This document shows, one piece after another, positions 13,608 through 25,900 of a stretch of 64,000 bases of DNA. The stretch is taken from assembly GCA_013396655.1 (NCBI GenBank), contig WBMV01003156.1, positions 2,375,361 to 2,439,360 on the forward strand, given 5' to 3'. The stretch comes from Campylorhamphus procurvoides (lineage: Eukaryota; Chordata; Aves; Passeriformes; Dendrocolaptidae). A model generated the notes under the pieces. It saw only the letters and a program-made list of their open reading frames with translations. It was not told the origin of the DNA and ran no database searches. Both the position numbers and the translations under genes were made by a program. Within the stretch, counting starts at the first letter, position 1; each line of letters begins with the position of its first letter.

Positions 13608-13731
13608 ATTGACTCTTTCTCTGAGATCTGTGAGATTGCCTTCTTTCCGAAAGACTGCGAACTCGGGGCTCTGCAGCGCTGCTTCGGAGCGCGTCATCCA
13701 GCTGTGGAGCTCCGTGCTATCCGAGTCGAAC
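13608..13731 (-). CDS. DMD: DMD exon 18 (spectrin repeat R4, helix A)
   Basis: This 124-nt exon begins with the last base of a split Arg codon (AG|G from exon 17) and adds 41 codons. The motif ELHSWMTRSE carries the helix A tryptophan of repeat R4, and LQSPEFAVFRKEGN is almost identical to the human protein. The first residues (FDSDST) differ from human LDVDIT, so the hinge-to-repeat junction has changed most. The acceptor is CCGTAG|G with a modest pyrimidine tract, and the donor is AAT|GTAGGA, which departs from consensus. The exon is markedly GC-rich, with about ten CpG dinucleotides in its first 95 bases, unlike the AT-rich introns around it. Confidence 0.97.
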
Positions 13732-15631
13732 CTACGGGACACAAAAGTGCACGGAGACATCTGATTTCCACCGAGTTTCTGAAAACAGCATTAACAGTAA
13801 ACATGTGTAACACGTTCTTTAAACATGTGAATAAGCAGCAACTTTTCTCAGCAAAAAAGTTTTAATACCTCATATCTCATTTGATAGTTCATAAAACTAT
13901 TCTCTCTAAAACTTAGAAGCACAGCAATACTTTTTCAAGACCCTGATTTGACAGCTGAACAGATAAAGTGAGTTTCACAATAAGGATTCTAATTTTTCAA
14001 GATGATGTTTTTGGAAGACATGAAACAAATACGTCACAGAGAAGAGAGAGGACCACATGTTCTGATGGATGTAAGGCCTATCTGGTTGACCAAATGCAGC
14101 CCTCAAACCCGTGAGATTTCTGTCCCAGCTTGTGCTGATGTTATCAGGAAGGATATTCAAGCAGAAAATTTTACTATAAGCAAGGACCCTCTTCTGATTG
14201 ACTCAAATTTGTTGTAGAATGTAATCACTAATCAACAGTAAAGTATAATTTTCCTACAGTTAAAGCTTTAGAAATAGAAATTAAGATCCCCCACTCTCTG
14301 CACATAATTTATACCTAGTTTTTACTCTATACTCCTCTTTACTACAGTCTGGATCTCCTCATCAACTCCTTTAAAACTGATCTTAATTTCTGTTACCTAC
14401 TCAGAAGGTAACACCTTATGCAGATACTTAAGTTACTGATGTCTAGAAAATTCAAACTGTGATTCAGTATCTACTGCAGTTTTTAAAACAAGCTTCAGAC
14501 TATATTTTTTCTCAGTTTTGTCACACTGTCTGCTTGATTTCATTCCTTTATTGAAGTGTATGTTCTAATATTTATGTATCATTTGCAGCTGATTTTCCCT
14601 CTGCAGCAATACAGTGAATGCAATACAACAGAAAGACCTGGGACGAAAAATAAATATCTGTATCTTCCAGTTTGCTTTCTGACTATAGATTGTATCATTT
14701 GCATACAACTGAAAATATACTAACAACAGTAACTTGAACAACTATACCCTTTGAGGAATTAATTATTTTTAAAAATGTCCTTTTTAAACAAGACGCAAAA
14801 TACAAGGGTGTAAGGTAAAATCAGGGGCTACAGAAATCTACATATACAGAAATGAAAGCTGAATACAAGAAAGAGTTCCATGCTTTATCTTTTTTTTCCT
14901 TCTCCACTGTGACTTTTTTATTCACAAATAATGAAAGCAAAAGAAAGAAGAATCACACACTGCCTTAATCCCAAATTATAAACTCTTGGGAGTAATTTTG
15001 ATAAAACAATTCCGTAGAGTATTATTTGAATACTCATCAAAGGAGAAAAAATGCAACTGTGAAGTAATAGAAGCCGCAGAAATCTTCATTTTTATTAAGT
15101 ACTACAAGGTCAGAGGCAAAAGACAAAATTTCCCCATGGTTCAAGGAATCTGGGCAGTACCAGATTCTAATCCCTGAACTCAAACTGCACTGCCAGTTAA
15201 GAGCGTCCTACCTCAGCTTTATTTCTTATCATTAAATCAACTGTAATTCTTGAGATATGATGTTCTGCAAATTATAACTGCATATTTAATGATCACAAAA
15301 CACCAGACATCCGATAACAATAAAGACAAGCTAGTCAGTCCCTGAGTACTGAAATTGTATGACTTGTAGCATTCGCTCCATTCTGAAGCTGCAGGCAAGT
15401 AGGACTGGTGAGACCAACTCACTGAAAAATAGCCTGATGTTACCCTGGTACAGAATGGAAATTGTTCACCAGCAATCATTTCTTAAACAACAGGACTTAG
15501 CCTTTGCCTCTGCAGCACCTTGCCTGCAAGAGAAATGGGAGCATTGGGGACAGTTCTGACAGTACAACAAAATAATCAGGAATACATCTCACAGCCCAGT
15601 GAGCCATCAGATGGTGGTGAGTATTAGACAC

Positions 15632-15692
15632 AGATCTTTGAGGTCCCTTCCAACCCAAAGCATTCTATAATACGATATGATTCTCTGATATG
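15632..15692 (+). mobile_element. CR1 LINE 3' end, short remnant
   Basis: The text GATCTTTGAGGTCCCTTCCA, then ACCCAAAGCATTCTATAAT and a degraded ATGATTCTCTGA repeat, is the canonical CR1 3' terminus in plus orientation. Only the last ~60 bases are clear; anything upstream is too diverged for me to include. Confidence 0.8.
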
Positions 15693-15893
15693 ACAGAGCT
15701 GATCTCACATAACGGATGGCTCTGTCACCTGCAGTTTCTGCCGGAGATAAATAAAACTCCACAAACAAAGCCTCCCGCTCAAAAATAAAGGGCAATAAAG
15801 AGGGGGCAGAAAGGAATTATAATACATAAAAGTATTCTAAATAGAATTTTCCGGTACATAAATATCCTTAAGATCACATTTTTTAATTACCTT

Positions 15894-15906
15894 GGGGGGG
15901 GGGGGG
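15894..15906 (+). repeat. Homopolymer G run (13)
   Basis: Thirteen consecutive G on the plus strand inside AT-rich intron 17; C in the DMD transcript. It is prone to length polymorphism and to sequencing error. Confidence 0.9.
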
Positions 15907-18900
15907 TGGAATAAATTTCTCTCATGTTCAGCTTGTATAAAAGGAGGAAACACAGGTAAAACATGGCATTCACATGTTCCACTCTAGTAATTGGATATTT
16001 CCTTTCTAAGGACAGCTGCAATTACAAATTATTTTAGCTATAGATTGCTATCAAATGATCAATAGAGTATTTAAATCCCCTAAGTACAACAATACTTCTG
16101 ACATAAAATAATGCAAGATTACCTCTCTGACACAACAAAGTTTATCACATGTATAATTTGTAAAAATAAATCCATGGAAGATACTAAACCAAAAATCACT
16201 CCAGAAATTACTCTAAATAATTACCTTAGTTTAATGTCTGCATTGGCTTGCTCCCCACCTAAAAACTTAATTTGAAGCAGAGGATTTATTCTTTATGCAG
16301 CACTCATGTTTTTTTCTTACATAGGGCCACAGCAAGATGATGACAGTGGAGTAATCTGTAGCCACCAACCTTCCACATATTTATATGAACAATGTTGAAT
16401 AAGCTCACACAGGAACGTGAGGCATGATGTGTTTTGCTGTCATGACATTAGGGTGTATAATCTTACCCCTAAACTGAATGCATTTCATCTTGAAATTGCT
16501 CCTATTTTAGTGCTACTATAGCTGGCAGTGGTTTCAGTACTTTATTCTTTCAACAGGCAGAAATTGCCTCACAATTTCCTTTGCTCATTTGTTTTTTATT
16601 TCCCTCCCCAAACAAAATCACACTGGGCCTGTCACCACTGTGTACCTTGGACAGACGTAAGATTATTTGCCTACATATTGAGCTTTGATCAACTTTGATC
16701 CAAGAACCACATTACTGAATTATTTCATTTCCATGTCTGGACTGCAATGCCCAGTTCACCAGAGGTCTTTCTCAGCTTGTAGCTCTTCACTGCCTAGAAC
16801 ACATCAAAGAACAACTTTGCAGTATATGCGATGCCCATTGGCAGAATTATTGTGAGATAAACTAATTCCCTGCTGTATGTCTTCCTCCTCTATATTTATA
16901 GCTGACAAACCATTAGTTGATAAATAGACTTATTCTTATCTCCTAATTTAATGATTTATCCTAGTAAATATTTTTTACATTTCTACTTTTTTCAGTTCTC
17001 AAACAATTTTATTTCCTTTTGGAATGACACTCTAGACCTCCACTTGTGATACTATTCAGTTTAGCCTCATCAACATTATGACCCGCACATTACTGTAATG
17101 CACACCAAGGCAAGGAAATACTAGACTGATCCCAAGTGTGTATCTGCACCAGAAACTTCACTACTACCATTTTATTAGCCTCATAATTTTCCTTCTTTAG
17201 CCAACCATCCATCTAGAGGGGTACTATACCTTCCACATCCTGAGCAGTAATTCCTAAATTGTAATCAGGGATGCTTTGCAGAAATTCTGATAGATCCATG
17301 ATATGTAAGCAGATCACTTTCAGATAAGGCAATTGAAAATCTAGAGCTTGTTTGAGAGTATGCTCATTAAAGCTATTTGCCTGCAGCAAACAGCCTGTGG
17401 CTAGAGGTGCAACGTAATTTTAAATCCATGGCTTCCAGTGAGTGCCAATTCCTATAACATTGCAGGCAATTTCAGATGCTAAAAGTGAAGATTATAAATT
17501 CCTAGTGTATTTATCACTATGTCATTTCTCACCTCACAAATATGATAAAGGGTTAAAACTAATGAGCATTAAGAGGTGATAAAGTGTCCATGTTTATAGA
17601 CCTCAACATATCCATACTTCTTATGCTCCAAATGAAAATGTTTGTTAATAAGCTTCCCTGTAAACAACAGAAAACTACTCTGTTGTGTCCCGGTTCACCT
17701 TTTCCTTTCCTCTGGCACTGCCTACACAGAGACAAGGTTGCAACCAAGGACCACCAGGAAAATTGAAGACTTGGCTTTCTTCTTTTTGGATTTGTTGTCT
17801 ATCATTTGATAACAATACAAGAGCTAAAGTTGCATTTCTCTAAGAGGAAAAGCGTCGAAGACCCCAAAGGAGTTGGAGTAAAAGTGCTAAACAATCACCA
17901 TTTATCTCTGACTAATATAATTCATTGGACAGCAATGGGATCTTTGAAACAATAACTATCAAACAGACCATTATAAAGTCACTATTATTTTCCTTTTGAT
18001 AGATTTTTTTTACAAAAATCCAAATTTTTCTAAGTCAAGAACTAAAATCCTAAACATAATAATTTGCAAAGAAACGAAGGCTTCTGTATTTGCAAAAAAA
18101 ACTGTTTTAACACTTGTTAAATAAGATCCCCACTAGATGGAGCAGCTATCCTATTTTAACATGCCTTTCTCTTCAAAGGGCATCAGGTCTCTTTCAAATC
18201 TTCAGATTAACGTTATACCCATAATAAGGTTAGGACAAATAGACTTTCCTTGGAAACATTAGGAAGCACTTACAAAGTTATTTACGAACTACCAAAGAAT
18301 GGTATCTTTGGATATTATTCAAGCACATTAATATTACAAATATGTTTAAATTAAATGTTAAGGAGCTCTAACCTGTTTGCTATTTAAAAACTTAGAATGA
18401 GCACAGTAATTTTTCAGATTTTTCTGATACACAAAGAACCTGTTTCTTCCCAGAATATGTAATTACCATGAAAATTAATGTTACCTTGCAACCCTTTCTC
18501 GCATTCACGTTGTCTTAATTCTATAACCTCAGCATTGTTACTGTTATCTCTAGTCCTAATGCCTAATACACACTTTCAAGATTTTAATACACAACCCCAA
18601 GTATTTTATCTGTCTCAATTTCCCATTGATTCCTTTGGGAAAAGAAGCTTTTCTTTGACCAGTCACAGAACTTAACACATCTGAATTACTCTGACATTGT
18701 GAAGCATTACTTTTGAGGCAGTTTTAGATTTTTTGGGGGAGGGCAGCGGAGGAAGGGAAAAATAGGCAGGGGAAGATGAAAAAAAATGTAGTCTGTTTCT
18801 TATCTCTGCTCCCCACCACTTATGGTAAAAAGTAGCTTTAGGAGACAAGAAAAATCAACAGCTGCTTTCCCATCCATTCATGGCAGAGTGAATTGGAGCA

Positions 18901-20580
18901 ATGGAAATGTGACATCCAGTTCTGTGTTTAATGTTGGTCTACAAGTGAAATTGAGGTTCCTCAATTTCTTCAGTATAAATGGAGATTCTCACACTTCCAA
19001 TCCTGCCAAAGCACTTGGAAATACAAAAGTAAAAAGCATTCTAGAAAGTTTGATGCCTCAATCTTAGCCATTCATTTTTTTCTCCTCAGCTTAGAAGATG
19101 GAGACCGTACTCTTACACTAATGCAACATTCACAGGGTGGCCAAACTACTCTTTCTTCCTCCTTGGAGAGGTTTCTAGTATTTCTTAAACATTTAGTTCA
19201 CAAAGAAGCAAAACTGGAGCACAAATCTTTCCAAACATCTGGCAATGGACCCTCATGCATTTATTTCAGGCACACTCTTAAAGCAACAATGCTGACTAAA
19301 GCTTGCGAACAGATGAAAGCAGCTGACAAAACCTGGAAGCATTATTGACCACCACAAGGAAGCCCCAATCCCCAATGTGTCTTTCGTTCCCAAGCCCCAA
19401 AATACCAAGCAGAACCATGTAGGGTGTTATAGTGTGAGAGCAGAAAGCAGCCAACATAATCTGGTTATTCACCTTCAGCCGCCTCTGACAAGCCTTCAAT
19501 AATTGCTGGGGCTTTTTTAGTTGAATAAAAACTATACATGACATAAACACCAACTCTTAGTTATAAAGTGCTCAGGGAAAATTCTGAATGCAAACACACA
19601 CACAATATAGACCAATGTAGGAGAGGTAGGTTGAGAAACCCCATTCTCTTAGTTTATTTTAAAAATCGAAAGGTATGCAGTACTAAGGGCTTTTTTGTCC
19701 TCCGATGAAGCTACAGCTAAATATGTTCAAAAACCCCTGAAAGATCTCGTGGCCAACAATGGACCCAGAAAATAAATGACTGGCTGTTTGAGAATACAAC
19801 AACAACAAAAAGCACTGATCAAAAAGGTGTCTAATCACCATTGAACATAGATACTTTACCTGAGCACCCAAACTTTATATGAGAATTCCTCTCCCATTAT
19901 TGTGCTTATATTATCCATCTATTTTTTCTTGTATTTGAGAAAAGACAACACCATAGAGTAAAATGTATTCATTTCCAAGACTGCATTTTTACATATTAAT
20001 TAAAACCAGCAACAAAAATTGTTATTCCACACTGAAACTTAAGTTGGACTTGCTAGAGAGGAAAGGTACATACACTGTTGGTTTTTCTTTCTGGTCTGTT
20101 GAGCTAGAGATGCCAAAAAGATTATCTAAATAGAGAAATGCTGCCTTCAGATAATATAACCATCATTCATCCTGCTGTACAGCTGTGGACATCTCTAACA
20201 TTGTTTACTTTGACATTACCATAATGTAAGTCCACTCAGAGGTATCTCAGAGGTATAACAGTCACACTGAACTAGTTCTCATGTGCTGATGCAATTGCAT
20301 TGTTAAAACAAATCTAGTAACTCCTGCACATGAAACAATAGTAAGAGCATATTAAAGTGTATTAAACAATTAACTCCCTTCTTCATTCTACAATTCAGAT
20401 CTATTTCCTACCAGATCAAAATAAAAATCTAACCTGTGCAGCAATGAAAAGGACTCTGATTTTAAATACCTAAAATTAACCACAACATACTCGATTATCT
20501 AAATTCATCTTAGACAAAGACTAAGAACTCAAGACTTTTCCATCTTGACATTCATCCAGAAGTTAAACAGAATGTATATA

Positions 20581-20598
20581 CATGTATATATATACATG
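20581..20598. repeat. 18-bp AT-rich perfect palindrome
   Basis: CATGTATATATATACATG reads the same on both strands and lies within a longer alternating TA/TG stretch (about 20572-20610). It could extrude as a small cruciform, but short TA palindromes are common in AT-rich introns. Confidence 0.8.
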
Positions 20599-22799
20599 GT
20601 GAATGTATATCTCTTAGATATTATTACAATAAAACAAAATCCTTCAAAACCCAGTATGCATGGTAAAAACCACCACAAAACACTGTAAATTTGATAGGAG
20701 ATCTATCAATAATATATCTACAAGCAATCATAGTCTCAAATTTGATAATATATCCTATTTTCTGTGCTTTAGACAGACAGCTGCTAGAACACTCAGAGAA
20801 TTTATAATTCTCAGTCTGTATAAAATAAGGAATTTCAGAACAGAAACAATTCCTATAGTCCAGCTAATTCTTGCCCTCTGGTAGTTTGCAAGCATGAAGA
20901 CTATGAAGTCTGCAGTCTGCTGTATCATGCCTATTTTATTTTCAGTATTAAGGCAAATCAAAAGAATACGAGCAAGAAGGAAAATATATGCTAACATTAC
21001 ATATATAAAAGCTGAGAAAGGAACTTCCACTGCAAACTGGTCTCTGATCTCAAAACAATGCAGAACTATATATAGTAAAAAACTTGCAGAATTGAAAAAT
21101 AGAAGCTTTTAAAAATCATTCCATTTCATTTAGTTTTAAGTAAGCTAACGCTTTTCTTTATAACAGTGGTCTTGCATTTTACTTCCTTATCAAGTAAGAT
21201 CCGTCCTAAAACATTCAGTTTGGAAAGAAAAAAGTGAAAAGCTTTAAAATACCAATTACTGAAATACTTAAAATCTGCAGGGAAATTTTCATTCTTAACT
21301 TTTCAATTTCAGAATAAAGAACATCACTATTTTCACGATAGGGACCATGCTATAATAAAGGTTTACTCTTGCATAAAAGCCAAGAGGGCCTCAATTCTGT
21401 TTCAGATCTTTGCACATTACTACTGAAACATTAACAAGAGTACTCATGCTTATAATTCTGTCAAGTGACATCTGAGAATTCCTTGAACAAATTCAAGAAT
21501 TGCAGGTCTGCTGATAGTCATTGTTATGCATTATTTTGAGTGCTTGGGAATATATGAGCAAAATACAACTCTTACTATCATTCATTACCACACTCATTAC
21601 CATTTAACGACAAGCCAGGATACGGAAAAAACCCAGATTCGAAATCAGGATTTTAGAGACGGATCCAATTCATTCAGGTTTAGCTAACAAAGTTACTTAT
21701 TTAGATTAAGCACTTTCTACAGAAGGAGCATTTATCCAATTTTACAAAAATGGGTGAATCACTCTTCTTACATCATATATATGGTATTCTTCAATAACGA
21801 GGCTAAACTGGAAACCTTACCTTCAGAATGATCAAAGAAGGGTAAGATAAATCCCATTTCAGATGCCTATGTATAAAAAAGTACCTATTTTTTCAATTAC
21901 ATAATCCTTCAACTATAAAAGTCAGATTTCTCCTCTTCTTGGTATATTTCATTCTTAATAAAAGTTAAAGACATTTTAACAAGAAAATAACTTATCATTG
22001 TAAACACATGGAACTAAACAAATATTTTCTTTAGAAATGAGACACTGAATCCAGTTTCTTGTCACTTTCCATCCTTGAACGTGCTACCTTGGAATTCCTC
22101 TTAATCTAGATATCAAAAAACATCTTCAAAACAACCAGTACAATGGACATTTGAAGTGAAGCTTCCTAGCATCTCATTTAGAAATGCAGTGCTTGAGCCA
22201 ATTCTACCTAAACATATCAAAAATCTTTCTCATGGCTTCAACTAGTGTTCATGGTTAGTCTAAAATCCCTTGTCACTCGTACTTGAGTTACACAGGAAAA
22301 ATATTGACAATGTATGCTTTACCAAATATATACAGCCTCTACAGAATTCTTATTCCTACTGCTGACCCACAAGTATGAAAGCACACAATGTGAACTTCAG
22401 GCATCAGGCAGTATCTGCACTACTAGAACTCTAACCATTATAAAATTCTTCTTAATATAAAAAGTTAATAATTAATGAATTGCTTCTTGACCACCAAGTT
22501 TCAAGACTATAGTCAAATGGGACACCCATGATGCCATTCTGACTACAATTACTATGCAGTGGTATAGATGTAATTATTAACATTCAGTATTGCTAAATAG
22601 TTGGAATAGAAGCACAATATAATCCATAACTCATACCGGGTAAAGAAAGTTAATAATCAATCGGTGCCTTAATAGAGAACTGAAATAAAATTTTAAGCTA
22701 AAAATAGTATACAGCAAACTATTGTGGTCAAATGACTGTATATGCATTTTCATTCAGATTCTTATCAGTATTCTCTCTCTGTCCCTTGATGATTCTCAC

Positions 22800-22975
22800 C
22801 TCTTCCTAATTTCTGAATCCACAAGGAGTTGCCTTTTTTTGTGGGGTGGAGGTGGTGGGAGTTCCTCTTTAGCATGCTTAACCAGGATTTGTTCTCTTGT
22901 GGTCACCATAGTTACAGTTTCCATTACAGTTGTCTGTGTTACTGATGTCTGAGTGGCAGTGACAGCCTGCGAAAT
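22800..22975 (-). CDS. DMD: DMD exon 17 (hinge 2, start of R4)
   Basis: This 176-nt exon encodes 58 residues plus two bases (AG) of the Arg codon shared with exon 18. It opens ISQAVTATQT, continues with a Thr/Val-rich stretch (QTTVMETVTMVTTREQ), and reaches a run of five prolines (KEELPPPPPHKKRQ) before VDSEIRK. This is hinge 2, the flexible proline-rich linker between spectrin repeats R3 and R4. Human has a five-proline run here followed by QKKRQ, so the hinge is conserved apart from a His for Gln. The acceptor is TTTTCACAG and the donor AG|GTGAGA, both good. The proline codons make a C-rich mRNA stretch and a G-rich plus strand. Confidence 0.97.
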
Positions 22976-25900
22976 CTGTGAAAAGTATAAAAACAGAGGT
23001 CACACGTTGTTGCAAAGCCTTCAGTAAAGATTGTTTGGAGGAGCAATAGAAAATAATGAGAAACTGCTCCTGTCTGATCATACGCTGACCTTCATACAAA
23101 ACCAACATTCTATGCAACCCAAAGCAGATTGTTTTATCTGACTCATGCTGTGTGAATAAGATACCTGCAGCAGCCAGGATCAAAATCAGGAAGGATTCTA
23201 ATGAACTTATGGCTCCCTGTAATCCATGCTGAATGAAGAAAAGAAATGAATGGGCAGCTTTGTGATGGAATGATAGTAAATATATAAAATGCTAAACATT
23301 TCCCCCATTCTAAAAATTTGCTTCCTGAGAAGTGATAAAGACATAATAATGGCACTAAATTACCAATTCTTAGTCTTATAATTTATTAAAAAAATCAAAT
23401 ATAATGTAATTCATCATAACCTACATGCATAAAAAGGCAGTTAACCTCCTGTCAGGAAATCTTAAATTAGAAAACAAGCACTAAGAGGCAAATTAATTTT
23501 CAGCAGTTTTATTCCATAATTTAAACAAAAATGTTAAGGGGTCATACCAAACACTAACACATATAATATGTAACTCAGTAAACACTACCAATCTAATGCA
23601 TTTAACTTTGACAAGTAATATGAAAAAACCCCTTTTTAGAACTCAGCTCTAAAAAGAATGATGAGAAATATATTTTCCTCATATTGGCTTGAAAGATACT
23701 CATTGTAGATGTACTGCCTATTTATACTTCTTTCCATATAACACCAAACTAGAAACTTCAGACTCAAACGTGGGCAGCTGTTCTTATAAATCCCTCAACT
23801 CATGAGAAATAGGTCACTTCTTTTTTTGGTTCTGTCAGAGGATGGCTCATTTGTCAAAATGCTCCAGTTACAGCTCCAATGACCACCTCTCGGTTTAAGG
23901 GCAGTGAAATGGAAAATAAAAGGAAGAAGTTATACCAGATGCAGAAAAGGTTGTAAACCAGAAAAGCCCTGCTTCTTTGCTTATTGCCATTTTGCAAGAA
24001 AGACTTTCCAATTCAACAACAGAAATGCCAATATCTAAAACTTCCTGAAACTATAAACACATACATAAATTATCTGTTATTTCTTACATCAGAAACTCAG
24101 TAAGACAATTGCGTCACCTTAGATATTGAGAGCAGTGTTTCTACAAACAATGGAGTAGAGGTATACCAGGTAAGTAAGACCCTTCCCACAATGCTTTTTT
24201 GCATTGGAAAAACCCCATAGAATGACAAGGAAAGGGGAATATTGTTAGTAAAGCAGACTCTTCAGACCAGGCAATATCAGTAAAGCTAAAAAGCCTGGAA
24301 AAACCCCACAAATTCCTGCCAACTTTACTGAATCCTTCATATGGTCTTCGTCCTGTTCTTTGTCTAGTCTTCCAGTGGAAGTGATGAGTAGGGAAGTTCA
24401 TTATCATTGCAGTTTTGGGGATCTTTCTTACTTATAGCAGTTAACTCAATGCTATGCTTCTACCTCTAGAAATTACCAGCTGTCTAGATTTGAGACTGCT
24501 CAAAAGACTCCAAAATTAAGAATCAGAGCAGAGTTTTTTTTTTTAATCTCTGGATTAATGATGTCAATTGAAGTAAGCTGGTTGTGACCTGCAGGGACTT
24601 AGCTAATGTATGAACTACCAAAATCTTTGGAAGAGGAAAACACTGAGTTCACTTTTAATCACTATAACATTATGTACCAGTACTCTTGGTTTAGTTTCCT
24701 CAGCAAGATATGTTGATGCTGATTTTTTTCCTACAGAAATAATTACAATATTAAGTCCATACAGTTTTATTGAAACTTTATACAGCATTCTTTTCTATTT
24801 ATTTTTAATTAAGTAGACGGCAGTAGGAATAGCAATTTAAAGCTTCTGATGCCTAGGGTTCTATGAAATCTGAGGATAGCACCTGATGTCATCTTTCCCT
24901 GAGCTGACACTGTACCTAAGAACAATTTCTTGCCTATTATAGAGTTTTGGGTACAGCCTCTCTTTCCTCTTCTCATAAAACTCATATCACACTCAGTTTT
25001 ATCCAAAAATCAATGATAGGCTGATGTTTCTGACACCCAGGGTCATATCCTGCCATGTTTTCATTTGCCAATCAATACCAGTGCACAGTTTGCAGTGAAG
25101 AAGGTGTAACACAGAATAAAGCACAGCTAGGGCACTGCAGGAATCATTGGCAGCACTCTTCCAATTAATTACACAGGAGTAGCAGTTTCAGCTGGAGATT
25201 GGGAACTGAGTTCCAGAGCTGGCACAGCAATTACCATATGCTCAGAGCAGTCAAGTCACGATGGTGTGGGGGGTAATGATTTACATGTTAAAACAGTAAA
25301 GAAGTATTTTTCATGCTTAATCAACAGGAGTGGAGGTTAAATACTATGTACTTCAAAAGGAGAATGGAAATGTGAATTTGAAGTTGATAATCATTCTAAT
25401 TAGAGACAGGGTAACACTAAAATGTACATTGCAATGTCACTCTGCAAGATGAAGCCGGTTCACATTTAAACAGTGCACTCACTTTATTGAGTAAAGGACA
25501 ACCCTTAAAATATATGGAATAACAAAAAAAAAGTAGTAACTTCTATTGGCTTCCCTGGGGAAAAAAAAGAAACCAAAGAACCAAAACAGCTCCTTAATCA
25601 CTGAAGTGGTACATTTCATGTATTATTCAAAGATGGTCCAAATAACGACAGTATAGTTTCTTCATCCCTCTCACTCCCTGACAAGCAAATATGAATCTGA
25701 GAAGGGGCAATACAGACCAGGGCCTTAACCCACTAGAAAATCACATGGAATGCTACAGTGACTCACAAGGCTGCGCATTAAAAGACTTTCAAAATACCAT
25801 GCTTGCCTGCAGTTTCACATCAGCAAGCCCATCTTAGGAACATGTTAAAACTCATCTCTTTCAGAGCAGACAAATTTAAATCTTCTTTTTCATCCTCTAC

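Larger units (their letters stand above)
13732..22799 (-). other. DMD: DMD intron 17
   Basis: At 9,068 nt this is the longest complete intron in the window. It holds a CR1 3' end (15632-15692), a run of 13 G on the plus strand (15894-15906) and an 18-base AT palindrome (20581-20598). The rest is AT-rich and featureless to my reading; short open frames at 18822-19348 and 20660-21112 have no recognisable content. Confidence 0.9.

Noticed and set aside
13599..13865. 88-codon plus-strand open frame over exon 18
   Set aside because: It is antisense to exon 18; the GC-rich exon lowers stop frequency on both strands.
22800..22975. G-rich plus strand of exon 17 as a G-quadruplex element
   Set aside because: The G runs are the complement of proline codons and mostly only two bases long; coding constraint explains them.
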